From Prostheceraeus crozeri (Eukaryota; Platyhelminthes; Polycladida; Euryleptidae): a DNA stretch of 64,000 bases. The first letter of the stretch is position 1. The number at the start of each line of letters is the position of its first letter. The stretch covers positions 237,677-301,676 of the forward strand of contig CAJQUW010003583.1 in NCBI GenBank assembly GCA_907163375.1, given 5' to 3'. Position numbers and translations under genes: made by a program. The notes under the pieces were generated by a model. It did no database searches and was not told the DNA's origin. It saw only the letters and a program-made list of their open reading frames with translations. Below, in pieces: positions 48,358-57,694 of this stretch.

Positions 48358-49862
48358 CCCTCAAAGCTTCAACGTGGTACTTTTTGTTCCACCGGACATT
48401 AAAATGAACATTCTGAAAAAAACGTTTTAATCTTTTTCTTCCATACTCGAGAACTTCAATGTATGATATAATACCCTAAACATACTCAAATCTAAAATCC
48501 GTAGTTCAATTCGTTTCGGTTCTAGATCAAAACTTGACGTTAAGATTCAACGCGGTGCATTTTGTTCTAATGACTTTAATGCAAATTTGTCATACTTTGA
48601 CAAGCTCTCAGTATCTGAAAACATTTCTTCAAGTCATTAAACTACGAGTATCATCAATCATAATACTCAAGTTTCTAAGAATCCGATATTATCTTCTAAG
48701 GCTGCAACATAATGATTGATGTAAGATTTTATATATATTCAAATTTTCAAACCACGTCGAGGGACATGCTTGCAGGCGTGTAGCGCCTTAGATATAATTA
48801 ATGAAGTCTCAAGAGATAGTCCAAATGATTCTGCGTCTGATGAAGATGATCCTGAGGACAATACGGAAGACTTGATGACTCTGGCCACCGAAAATCAGGA
48901 TGCAGGCCTATTGCCGACAATTGACCACGAGGGAGATGTTGTTGATAGCGACATTTCAAGTGAATCAGATGACCATTTCGCCGATGAGACATCCAAAGGG
49001 AATCCATCAAAGTAATCCAAAGGGAATCATATGGCAGAAGGCCTTCACTCATGTTTTTTGATTGCCTCGACGTCGGATGCTACAGCTCATTCATTCTCAT
49101 ACGCAGGACATTTCCTTCCTATAACAGGAAAGCATATTTGAAAGATTTGGCATTCCAGCTCGTAAAACCCTTTGCCGAAAAGCGTCCCGAAAATGTTCTT
49201 CGATCGATTTCGTTCCCGAAATTCTCTTCAAACACATATTCGACAATCAGCGTCTCAGGTCGGTTAGCATGTCTCAGAACCGGTTCCTACATCGACCCGC
49301 TCGCGATGACCGATCAATCGAAGATGCTTATGCAAATGCAAGACCAGGTCATTCTGTGACTCATGTTGCAAACCGGTTTGTCCTGCACATCGCAGAGTTG
49401 TCCAGAAAACTGTTTGCCTTTCGTGTGATCGATAAAGCAAGCTATATCGATGCTATACCTAGAAATGTACATGCATACCTACCAAATCGAATTATGCATG
49501 TAATTGTACATGTCTTGTACAATTGAAACTGTATCCCGCTGTAATCTACATACTGACAAAGTGACATTAATTATGAGTGTACATATTATAGCATATGTAA
49601 CAAAAAATTTAATTCAGTTATGAAATTAGCTTTACATGTAGTAATTTCTCATATTGTTTTATGACGTAATAGCTGGAGTATAATAGCAGAAATAGATGCT
49701 TAGAGACTTGAACAACCCGTATACATAATGTAGATATCATATCTTGACCTACAGTATGATTTGAAACCATTTAAAAAACACGTAATTTGCATTAAAGTCA
49801 TTGGAACAAAATGGACCTCGTTGAACTTTTGCGATAAGTCCATACCGTTGAACCTTTGAGGG
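48358..49862 (+). mobile_element. Internally deleted piggyBac transposon
   Basis: Starts CCCTCAAAGCTTCAACG after GTAA and ends CGTTGAACCTTTGAGGG before TTAA (49863-49866). Subterminal inverted copies of TTTTGTTCTAATGACTTTAA and CATTAAAGTCATTGGAACAA-type sequence lie at 48555-48585 and 49788-49815. It contains the two ends of a transposase gene with the middle lost. Confidence 0.88.
48770..49526 (+). pseudogene. piggyBac transposase, N- and C-terminal pieces only
   Basis: The first frame (48770-49015) is the acidic N-terminus: ALDIINEVSRDSPNDSASDE and following D/E/S-rich sequence. The next frame (49051-49359) jumps to the C-terminal part of the DDE domain: FDCLDVGCYSSFILIRRTFP and RKAYLKDLAFQLVKPFAEKR, then a frame change. 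Some 300 middle residues, including the catalytic core, are missing. It is not functional. Confidence 0.75.
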
Positions 49863-50489
49863 TTAACATTCTCAATAAACAAATTTGATGATGCAGAAAA
49901 TAAACAGTCCTAGCACATTTGTCGCAAGATTAATCGTGTTAGGAGACTGCTTCGCGATATTTACAGATGCAATAATATATCAGATAGTCCGATTTATTGT
50001 TCAAGAAGATGAACTTAAATGTTCTGCAGAGAAAGATAGAGTCCGACAATTGAAACTTTCTCGATTATTACGTAAAATGACATAAAAGCGTAAAGGGGAA
50101 GTTCGGAACAGTTAGCTGGCACTGTGGCTAATGATTGTTAAAACTGTTTAATCCCTTGCGTGATTATTTGTCTCAATAATTCATGTAAATTTTCATGTTC
50201 CGGCACTAATTAATTGGTCAAATCAAAAACCAAGTGTTAAAAACGGGTAGGCATTCTACTCGCACTTCACAATTCTACTCATGCTCGTAAGCATTCGATC
50301 ATTGATATTATTGTGATATATTCTCTGATGCTCTCTATTACTGCTAACCATGAAGCACACAGTGTACATTCGATTTCAATGTATGGTGCACATTCATAAA
50401 GAATGTGGTAGTTTACAAACGGCTTGATTGCTTTCTTTTGAGTGATATGAATTCTATGGATGGTGATTTTATAAAATCTCAACATGCTA

Positions 50490-50830
50490 CAGTCCGTTTC
50501 ATAAAAAGTGGATCATCCTAAAATTTGACTAAATAAAACATAAGTATGATACAGAAACCATTTTTCATGTTATTTCATGTCCCTAATCTATTTAAATGTC
50601 CTTATATAATCTGATAACCTATGATACAGCAACGGTTCTTAAGAAGCTAATATTTTGTGGCCCTACCCTTATTGTCAATGACATCTCCAATTCGTCTAGG
50701 CATTGATTCGATGATATCCTTGATTTTTGACTGATCTAACTTTCTCCACTCTCTTTTTAACAGTGACGTAAATTGTGATACGCCATCTGTAGGTACACTG
50801 TAATCCTCTGCGTGCGAATTTAGGTCGCAC
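50490..50830 (-). pseudogene. Tc1-like transposon 3' end with transposase tail
   Basis: The plus-strand end CAGTCCGTTTCATAAAAAGT (from about 50491) follows TA. The minus-strand frame reads SQFTSLLKREWRKLDQSKIK and IIESMPRRIGDVIDNKGRAT then KY-stop, the standard C-terminus of Tc1-type transposases. The 5' half is missing. Confidence 0.75.
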
Positions 50831-50869
50831 TTACGTGCCGAAAGCCTGGTGACACTCGAGAATAACAAA

Positions 50870-52250
50870 CGGGTGCCAAATAGGTGGTAATCCTAGATGG
50901 ATTGGCACATAGAAAAATCAGATATAGAGCAAAAATCAACACTGCTTACAAATTAAAATTTCAGTAGTATTTAAAGATGTTAAATATGATTATAGACGAA
51001 AATTTTATTTCCCATTACAGCTTTACCTATAATTATTATTGATAGCAGGCCTATGGCATATAGCATTTAATATACTTCACATACTTTAATTAAGGGAGTT
51101 AATCCTGATACACGGCACATTTAAATTGAGAAAAGGTTTCCATCATATAATCGAATAAAAAACCAAAGCATCATGGAATTGAATAACAAAATTTATTTTT
51201 AATGCAAACGCATCATACTAATAAGAGCATATAGACTCTTTGTTCATCTACAAAATGGCATAGGCTTATACAGATGCATCTTACTGAAACATGAGAAGAA
51301 AGATCGAGCAAATTGAGATAAAAAATTTGTACAAACATTCAAAATAATACTAAAATACAATCAATTGCGGTGTTTATTGTGTTTATCAAAATTGCCTCTA
51401 AATGAATCGCATAAAAATGTCGTAAAAAGAGTGTTCGTATATTACAAAAGGATGAATATGGGAATGATTCCGAAACAATTAATAAATAATACCAAAAAAT
51501 GCAAAGACTGACGATTTCTGAAACAAATTAAGTCAACATAAAAATTGTTATGTGGTGCAATAAAATCTGAAGATATGTAAAAACTAGGGGTCAGTCTATT
51601 GAAAGAATAGTCATAACGACCAATTCTCACAGGAGTTTTGTAACCTATTATCAAGATAAATAAAGACTTAGATAAACATGTGATATCATTCTATTTTCTA
51701 CACAAGCGTAAATAATTTCCGTCTGGAATTCACAAACATCGTTGTGCTTATACATAGCTTTGCTTATTCTTTTATAAATTTTTACTACTTGGAAAGAAGG
51801 AAGTCTGCAATCAATGCTAATTTTTGCTAATTTCTGAGTGATATCTACATAATGAACTTTAGCAACACACTACAGTGCTCATACTGCGGTACTCAGTCTG
51901 TACAGTACCGTAATTAGCAAAAATTAACGTTGTTCACTTCATGAATCTATCAAATTGAATAGTGGTGCATTTATATCTTATTGTAAATCTAAAAGATAAC
52001 AGGCAAGGCCACATATACCAGTACTACGTTGTCTTATTGCATGTTTACAAATATCTATGGAAAATAACACCTTCGAAAAGAATGTTATTTATCTATCTGC
52101 GCAATAGGTCTATAGCAGAGTTTTAAGGTTGTGACCTTAGATCTGGTCAAACTGAAGACTAAATAAATTCCTTAAATGAAATAATTATTGGTTATAATTA
52201 AAGTCAATGTTTGTTTGAGACATTGATTGATCTAGGGTACAATTTTTTTA
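50870..52250. other. Stretch without recognised gene
   Basis: AT-rich. TTTTTGCTAATT and its inverse frame about 115 bp at 51815-51927. No gene motif. Confidence 0.45.
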
Positions 52251-52251
52251 T

Positions 52252-52460
52252 TAGAGATCTTTCGATCATCACCTCGATGACTATGGTCACTGCTATTTAT
52301 TATCCTCAAATATGTCAACCTCTCGTAGGAATCTATGATAGTCCAGCTTTTATTTAAAATATATCATGGTTTCCTACGAAAGGTTGAGATATTTTAGATG
52401 GATAAAATTGTAGTGAGCATGATCATCGGAGTGATGATCGACAAATCTCTAACTAAAAAA
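52252..52460. repeat. Foldback repeat
   Basis: Arms of about 90 bp. TTAGAGATCTTTCGATCATC pairs with GATGATCGACAAATCTCTAA, and CAACCTCTCGTAGGAA with TTTCCTACGAAAGGTTG. A small MITE. Confidence 0.75.
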
Positions 52461-52716
52461 TCAATGCGTATGTCTCAAAGAAATTTTATCTAAATTCCTT
52501 GCTATTTAGGACACTACTGTACATGAAATAAACAAAAATGATAGCGGAATGACCGGATCTTACTAAGCAACATTGAAGAAAGGTTTGGCGTCTAATGTGA
52601 TCCTGGGGCTTTTATTGAGGACACCTAAGATTCATAACTTTGACAATATAGCTGGTGAAATAATCCAGGAAATGCAGTAAGAGTACATTCTTTCACTAAG
52701 ACAATTTAGTATTTCA

Positions 52717-52947
52717 CTAAATCAAATTAATTGTGTTTAAAAAAATTTTCGTTGCTATTTTTGTAAAGGTCTTTCTGATGCCCATGATTCCTTCCATGAC
52801 TTCCAGTGTCGCCTCTTGACGCGGTAAATGATTAATATTGGATACCAAGAAACAGCACGAAGATAGAAGAATAGTTTGTAGGCCACCATCGCACTCAATC
52901 TCTACTCCATCACATATCACCTTTGTGTCTTCAATTCTGACAGGTTC
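52717..52947 (-). CDS. Probable last exon of an unidentified gene
   Basis: A strong acceptor (a T-rich tract then TTTCTTTTCTTTCAG) is followed by an open frame: EPVRIEDTKVICDGVEIECD, then LLSSCCFLVSNINHLP and EVMEGIMGIRKTF, ending in a TAG. Composition is protein-like. The upstream exons would lie to the right, where only the virus-like element is seen, so the gene may have been interrupted by it. No family recognised. Confidence 0.45.
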   Translation of the reverse strand, partial: EPVRIEDTKVICDGVEIECDGGLQTILLSSCCFLVSNINHLPRQEATLEVMEGIMGIRKTFTKIATKIFLNTINLI

Positions 52948-52949
52948 CT

Positions 52950-53780
52950 GAAAGAAAAGAAACGTGAAATGATACCACGTGAAACATACAAAAGTCTTAG
53001 GATTCGACAATGTGTAATATTATCTGATCTCAGAATTCATACCGTAAGCAATATTATACTATTCAACTCAATCAGATTTCGGATCGAGCCGACATTTTTG
53101 CTCGACCCGATTTCACGGATAGATCCAGACGGAGGATGCAATCCCCACCAAAAGTAGGTGCTACTTAGGTAGTACATGTATTGGCATTTTCTCTGAATTT
53201 GGTTAATTAGAGTTGAAATTAATTCCCATTTTTCCCCGGCTGCATATTTTAAGACATTGCTGAGACATGAGTAAAAGATGCGCAGCAACTATTTGTCCGA
53301 GGAGGGCAAAAATAATATTCAAATAAAAGAACATCATGGGCTTTTCGATGGCACCGTGTACTAATTAGAAAGCTGCACGATGCTGAGAACGATGGCCAAT
53401 TTCATTTGATGATAATTTGATCAAGTTCTGATCTACATACAGGTCTTTTTTCTATCTATTTTTTAAATTGCCGTCATTCTAAAAGTACACATCTATAAAA
53501 CAAACGAAGAGAGATTTCATGGGAGAGTACGCCAAAAACACACATGTGATAATGTCAGATTGATTGGATAAATAGTTTACGAACAATCGCATTTCGAAAA
53601 TGACAATTTGAACATTTAAAATCAAAAAGTCAAATTTTGCACAAAATGTGGATTTATGAAGAAGTGAGCATAGAAAAAGGTGACTTTATTACTGTATTGA
53701 TAAAAATTAGTGTATTCCTCAAATGAATCTGAAATATTTTAGGAATCAATAACATATTAAATCCATGACATCTATTTGAA
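52950..53780. other. Flanking DNA left of the Polinton-like element
   Basis: No gene or repeat end recognised. The element boundary is not visible but should lie in this stretch or slightly right of it. Confidence 0.4.
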
Positions 53781-53786
53781 AAAGGT

Positions 53787-53820
53787 TAGAAAACTACCTA
53801 CACTGATAGGTAGTTTTCTA
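53787..53820. repeat. 13 bp stem hairpin
   Basis: TAGAAAACTACCT (53787-53799) and AGGTAGTTTTCTA (53808-53820) pair perfectly around an 8 nt loop. It could be a terminator or a marker of the element edge; the flanks beyond the stem are not mirrored. Confidence 0.7.
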
Positions 53821-54580
53821 CTCATTGGTATGTTTAAGATGCATTTCATCTATCTCTAATCATCAACTTGTTCTTCTCTATAAACGTGTTTTTGATATGC
53901 TAATAATTGATAACAAAAGATTTTTTTCACCTAAAGCTACACTCTTTTATCTCCTCAACTAACTTTGAAGATAATTTTTAAATTTTTTTCATAGCAATAC
54001 AAAATTCACCGGCACACATTATTTCTGCATCACTTGAAACCAAACACTAAACTGTCAGGACGATCGATTTTTAAATTGTGAGTCAGAAAAATACCTACGT
54101 TTTTCACTATTTCTAAAACGGTATCTTTGTATATTTTGATTCCTGATGAGAACATCAGATATTTGTGAATGATATAAACATTTTATAACGAGTAAAGAAC
54201 ATCTGTTAGAAAGGATATTTCTGTCAAAGAATCATAATTTAAGAAAAACATGATAATTTCCTTATTTTATCTCATACACAGCTGTAAGTAATGGGTAAAA
54301 GACCGTTCCAGGACACCATAAAATTCAAAAAAATAGTATCTTTAAAAACGACATAAATTCATGAATTTAGTCCTTTTTTCAGGTTTTTAAGACCTAAATA
54401 CATGAATTTAGTCCATTCAAAAAGTACCATTTTTTCAAAAAATGACATTTTTAAAAACGACATAAATTCATGAATTTGAACCCTTTTTCAGGTTATGAAG
54501 ACCTAAATTCATGAATTTGGGCGTTTTTTAAAATACCCAATTTTCAAATTTTTCAAAATCTCAAATTTGAGAATTACAAT

Positions 54581-54608
54581 CGGGCGAAGCCATAGAACCT
54601 TCGGTTCG
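54581..54608. repeat. Double-hairpin element 1
   Basis: GGGC-GAA-GCC(A), TA, GAACC-TTC-GGTTC. Near identical to the copies at 54774 and, inverted, at 61375. Lies in the iteron region. Confidence 0.85.
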
Positions 54609-54773
54609 ATTTTCACCCCCAAAATCATGACCGTTCCAGGACACCGAAAATCATAAAAGTTAAGAATCTCAAATTTGAGATTAAGATCATTTTTTTACTT
54701 TGAAAATCATGACCGTTCCAGGACACCGAAAAAATCATAAAAGTTAAGAATCTCAAAATTTGAGAATTACAAT

Positions 54774-54801
54774 CGGGCGAAGCCCTAGAACCTTCGGTTC
54801 G
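54774..54801. repeat. Double-hairpin element 2
   Basis: GGGC-GAA-GCCC, TA, GAACC-TTC-GGTTC; both stems perfect. Confidence 0.9.
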
Positions 54802-55039
54802 ATTTTCATTGCTTAAATCATGACCGTTCAAGGACACCAAAAATCATAAAAGTTGAGAATTTCAAATTCATGAGTTTAGACGTTTTTCAGGTTTTTAAAA
54901 TATATCATGTGACTAATAATATTTCTTTAAAAGTGGAAGAAACAGCAAGAATATATCCTTCAATATCATATGAACGTAGTTCTGCTACCCCCTCCCTTCT
55001 GTCTTCTAGGGGTCCCTTAAGAAATTTTTTTATTATAAA

Positions 55040-55528
55040 ATGAACAACATAAATGAGTTTTTAAAATTATATGGAACGCAAACTACGACAAATTTCGACC
55101 TAAAGAAAATCGCAAATGAATTAGGAATAAAGAATTTTCATGTTCTAATGAGAGACGAATTACAATTCCTAAAAAATAAGCCAACAGGAACCTTCAGTTC
55201 CCGGAACAAAGTTCCATCAATAACTGTAAATTTCGTAACCAATCTTCACACTTCAGACCAAAAAGGCGTACATTGGTCAGCAGGCGTTAAAAATCATCAG
55301 CAGAACTATTATTTTGATTGCCCGGAGGCTGAGAACTATTGGTTCGATTCATACGGTTTGCCCCCTACAAATGAAGTAAAAGAATTACTTGGAACGGGAA
55401 CATACAATACGTTTCAAATTCAAACACCAGGCACTACCTATTGTGGACAATTATGTTTATACGTTTTGTACAAATTACAAAAAGGAGTACCATTTCTAGA
55501 TATAATGTTAGAATTGAACGAACCGTAG
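55040..55528 (+). CDS. Adenain-like cysteine protease (capsid maturation)
   Basis: 162 residues. Catalytic pattern of the adenovirus-type protease family: His78 in GVHWSAGV, Asp103 in WFDSYGLPP, Gln near 126-128, and Cys135 in TTYCGQLCLYVLY. In the family it cleaves capsid precursor proteins at small-residue sites during virion maturation. Start chosen at the first ATG after an AT-rich leader. Odd points: paired hairpins lie in frame at codons 50-59 (55187-55215), a decayed pair lies between YYFD and YWFD around codons 94-102, and the stop codon itself sits in another hairpin. It points toward the integrase gene, ending less than 100 bp from it. Confidence 0.9.
   Translation: MNNINEFLKLYGTQTTTNFDLKKIANELGIKNFHVLMRDELQFLKNKPTGTFSSRNKVPSITVNFVTNLHTSDQKGVHWSAGVKNHQQNYYFDCPEAENYWFDSYGLPPTNEVKELLGTGTYNTFQIQTPGTTYCGQLCLYVLYKLQKGVPFLDIMLELNEP
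55187..55215. repeat. Double-hairpin element 3, inside protease gene
   Basis: GGAAC-CTTCA-GTTCC, C, GGAAC-AAA-GTTCC; translated in frame as part of TGTFSSRNKVP. Confidence 0.85.
55320..55345. repeat. Decayed double hairpin inside protease gene
   Basis: GCC-CGGA-GGC, TGA, GAAC-TATTG-GTTC. Short stems, but it sits exactly between two similar codon runs (YYFD and YWFD), as expected of an insertion. Confidence 0.5.
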
Positions 55529-55579
55529 GTTCTATGACTACGCGCTACGCGCTATGCCTAACAAGGGAATTTCATTCCC
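55520..55579. repeat. Double hairpin spanning the protease stop codon
   Basis: GAACC-GTA-GGTTC (55520-55532) contains the protease TAG at 55526-55528. GGGAAT-TTC-ATTCCC follows at 55565-55579, with an ACGCGCTACGCGCT repeat between them. Confidence 0.8.
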
Positions 55580-55613
55580 GAAACGTTAGTTCCAATAATA
55601 ATAATAATGATAA

Positions 55614-56849
55614 TTAAAAATCAGTTCGTTGTAATTCATTTTGATAAAATCGGCCTCTGATATCCTCATTATCTAAATCTTTAATTTCATAAGTAATCGG
55701 ATAACTTTGATTTATTTTAGAAATTTCAAATATTTCTTTAGTCCAATAACCAACAAAGCCTTTTTCAAATATATTCTTATATTTAAATATTCTAACTCTA
55801 TCTCCAATTTTAAATTTCGGCTTAAGTTTCTGCAAATTCGGATTACTCTCATTCAAATTATTATTCTCGAATATTTTTTTTCTTATCAAATCAGGGTCGA
55901 CAGAAGCATTCTTTGGAGTTTCTTCAATACCAGAATGAACTTTATTATTGTACTCTTCTACAACTCCTGGTAATATCTTCAACCATTTCTGATTTCCTTG
56001 CTGAGTAAATTTTTTGAAAATTTTATTTTTTAACGTCCGATTGAATCTTTCTATCACTACAGCTTTTCCTGCGTTTTCAGTTGAATAAACAGTTTCAAAT
56101 AGTGGCTGAACGTTTCTGTTATAAAATTCCGACCCTTTATCAACAAACAATTTCCTTGGCTTTCTATTACTTTCTTTAAAGATTTCTTCAAACGCATATT
56201 TAACTGATAGACCACTTTTATTTTTTAAAGGCTTTACCCAAGCATATCGTGTATATAAATCTATAACGGTCAATGCGTATTTGTAGTCCCTTTCATTCGG
56301 CATATGAATAAGATCAGCACTCCAAATATCATCTTTATTAAATACTTTTACTTTCTTTAAATATTTAGGCCTTCTGTATTCTTTATGAATTTCAGACGCA
56401 TAGCGGCTTGGGTCATTCGTCATTTCGGACGCGTAGGTTCGAAAGTTGCTCTCAGAGTTATTAGTTCGAGCGTTGCTCTCAGACAGCTTTGCTGTCGTTT
56501 CATTTAAACCCTGTCCGAATAATATTTTAGCTTGTAAAGCTTTCTTAACAAACATTCTTTCAATTTTTTCTCTAAATATAGGATTTTGAATACTATCTAA
56601 TTCTTGAATCATCTTCTTATCAGCTGCATGTCGAGAACTTAGATCATGATTTCGATAAGCTAAATCATGCCTGTAAGCTGCGGCATCTACTCTATTTATT
56701 GGTTCTTCACCTGGTTTCGGATTATTATTCTCATCTAGTCTTATATCTAATCGAGTTCCTGGACCAGTATATGAATGACCAGGAAGATGTTTTTCTTTCG
56801 AATATTTACTCCAAATAAATCCAGGAAAGTTTTCTAATGTTTTTGTATA
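55614..56849 (-). CDS. Phospholipase A2-like domain in frame with DDE integrase
   Basis: Open frame of 411 codons without an ATG at its start. The first part reads HLPGHSYTGPGTRLDI (a calcium-loop-like YxGxG), then RVDAAAYRHDLAYRNHDLS and RHAADKKM: the HDxxY core of the parvovirus-type PLA2 fold. It then runs through a hairpin-derived linker (56400-56500) into a retroviral-type integrase: Asp in WSADLIHM, Asp in LFVDKGSEF, Glu in AVVIERFNRTLK, then a C-terminal basic domain (KPKFKIGDRVRIFKYK). The first in-frame ATG is at 56612, inside the PLA2 part, which gives a 332-residue protein with the whole integrase. Polintons encode such an integrase for TIR-directed insertion. PLA2 domains breach membranes during entry in related viruses. 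Normally these would be two genes. Confidence 0.85.
   Translation of the reverse strand, partial: YTKTLENFPGFIWSKYSKEKHLPGHSYTGPGTRLDIRLDENNNPKPGEEPINRVDAAAYRHDLAYRNHDLSSRHAADKKMIQELDSIQNPIFREKIERMFVKKALQAKILFGQGLNETTAKLSESNARTNNSESNFRTYASEMTNDPSRYASEIHKEYRRPKYLKKVKVFNKDDIWSADLIHMPNERDYKYALTVIDLYTRYAWVKPLKNKSGLSVKYAFEEIFKESNRKPRKLFVDKGSEFYNRNVQPLFETVYSTENAGKAVVIERFNRTLKNKIFKKFTQQGNQKWLKILPGVVEEYNNKVHSGIEETPKNASVDPDLIRKKIFENNNLNESNPNLQKLKPKFKIGDRVRIFKYKNIFEKGFVGYWTKEIFEISKINQSYPITYEIKDLDNEDIRGRFYQNELQRTDF
56468..56496. repeat. Double hairpin in the PLA2-integrase linker
   Basis: GAGC-GTT-GCTC, TCA, GACAGC-TTT-GCTGTC. A decayed copy (GAAAGTTGCTCTCAGAG) lies just left, at about 56440-56456. Confidence 0.85.
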
Positions 56850-56995
56850 TCACCACCGAAGTGGTATGGAACTTTGTTCTTGTCACCTCCAATATCCTGA
56901 CAATGTGAGTTTTTATTTTTGTTTAATAGATAATTCAATAAATCTAAATTAGAAATTTTTAATTTAATTAAATTTTCGGAATTTGTGGAATTCAT
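56834..56995 (-). pseudogene. Start of the PLA2-like protein, frameshifted at a hairpin
   Basis: ATG at 56995 opens 53 codons (MNSTNSENLIKLKISNLDLL ... HCQDIGGD) and then stops at 56834. The PLA2 frame starts just past the double hairpin at 56852-56879. The simplest reading is that the hairpin insertion shifted the frame and cut off the N-terminus of the PLA2-like protein. Alternatively a sequencing error lies in the A-run at about 56841. Confidence 0.6.
56852..56879. repeat. Double hairpin at the PLA2 frameshift
   Basis: ACCAC-CGAA-GTGGT, ATG, GAAC-TTT-GTTC. The reading frame of the PLA2-like gene changes here. Confidence 0.85.
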
Positions 56996-57026
56996 TTTAA
57001 AAGATAAAATAAATGTTTTACCTTAT

Positions 57027-57039
57027 GGACCAAAGGTCC
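57027..57039. repeat. Single mini-hairpin after the hydrophobic-protein gene
   Basis: GGACC-AAA-GGTCC, just beyond the stop of the 160-residue gene. Confidence 0.75.
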
Positions 57040-57047
57040 TGAGGTTA

Positions 57048-57530
57048 TTACCGAATCATACTAGGACTTAGATATATTCCAGAACCATCTTTAGTTTCTT
57101 TAATTTCAATTAAATTATCAACATTGTGGAGAATATTTTTAAGAACTCGTTTTCCTTCATCAACTAATTTTAATTTACTAATAAAATTATCTACTACTCC
57201 TTCACCCCTAGCAACTTTCTCTAACTCTCTATTATGTCGTTTTTGTTCTTCTAATGCTGCTTTCTCTGATTTATTTTTATTTACTGCTTGGACAATACCA
57301 GCTGTCCCACCTGCAACACTTCCTGCTGCAGCTATGCCTCCTATTATTAGTGGAATTAATGGGAGAATCCCGCCATTCTTTTCTTCTTGTAATTGAATAT
57401 TCTCTATCATTGGTTTACTTATGTAATACTTTTTTTTATTAATAGTAATAGTTTTAGGGGTATTTTTGTCAACAATATTACGTAATTTTAATTCAACAGT
57501 TTTATTATTATTACCTTTCGCTTGCGACAT
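57048..57530 (-). CDS. Small hydrophobic virion-type protein
   Basis: 160 residues. Basic N-terminus, a glycine/alanine-rich hydrophobic segment at about residues 53-82 (NGGILPLIPLIIGGIAAAGS and following), then a charged helix (KNKSEKAALEEQKRHNRELE). Polinton and adintovirus genomes often carry such a protein next to the capsid gene, thought to act on membranes or bind the core. Exact homology cannot be shown here. Start is the first ATG after a repeat-rich leader. A GGACC-AAA-GGTCC hairpin lies just past the stop. Confidence 0.6.
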   Translation of the reverse strand: MSQAKGNNNKTVELKLRNIVDKNTPKTITINKKKYYISKPMIENIQLQEEKNGGILPLIPLIIGGIAAAGSVAGGTAGIVQAVNKNKSEKAALEEQKRHNRELEKVARGEGVVDNFISKLKLVDEGKRVLKNILHNVDNLIEIKETKDGSGIYLSPSMIR

Positions 57531-57534
57531 TTTT

Positions 57535-57655
57535 AATAAAAAAATTTTAAGTTACCAAAAAATTTTAATCTATTCTAGTTATTAAAAAATTTCAAGTTAC
57601 CAAAAAATTTTAAGTTACCAAAAAATTTTAATCTATTCTAGTTATGAAAAAATTT
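57535..57655. repeat. Tandem AT-rich repeats in spacer
   Basis: AAGTTACCAAAAAATTTT and TCTATTCTAGTTAT units alternate several times between the capsid and hydrophobic-protein genes. Probable promoter or spacer DNA for the latter. Confidence 0.7.
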
Positions 57656-57669
57656 TAATTAACTTATCA

Positions 57670-57694
57670 GAGCGAAGCTCCTCTGGCTTTAGCC
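57670..57694. repeat. Double hairpin after the capsid gene
   Basis: GAGC-GAA-GCTC, CTCT, GGCT-TT-AGCC; an inverted near-identical copy of the element at 63529. Lies at the end of the capsid gene. Confidence 0.85.

Larger units (their letters stand above)
45733..50296. mobile_element. Large inverted repeat, one arm split by a piggyBac element
   Basis: The left arm (45733-46360) matches, inverted, 50296-49868 and then 48357-48090. Shared blocks include CCAATTAATTAGTGCCGGAA, AAATCGGACTATCTGATATA and GGTTTTATCGCGACTTTTCC. The right arm is interrupted exactly by the piggyBac element at 48358-49862, while the left arm keeps the empty site (GTAC at 46133-46136). The core (46360-48090) holds two hairpins and no recognised gene. 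Confidence 0.75.
54300..54900. repeat. Iteron-like subterminal repeat region
   Basis: TGACCGTTCCAGGACACC occurs near 54300 (its first part), 54627, 54708 and 54821, each followed by AAAATCATAAAAGTT-type sequence. The palindrome AAATTCATGAATTT recurs at about 54356, 54461 and 54505, with variants at 54400 and 54868. AAAAACGACATAAATTCATG is repeated at 54344 and 54449. Subterminal repeats next to the protease gene would suit an origin or integrase-binding role, which is inference. Confidence 0.75.

Noticed and set aside
53787-53820. Hairpin as the exact terminus of the Polinton-like element
   Set aside because: The stem is perfect, but sequence beyond 13 bp is not mirrored and no 6 bp target duplication can be checked without the other end.
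54625-54840. 71-codon minus-strand frame as a gene
   Set aside because: It is a translation of the tandem iteron repeats and a double hairpin.
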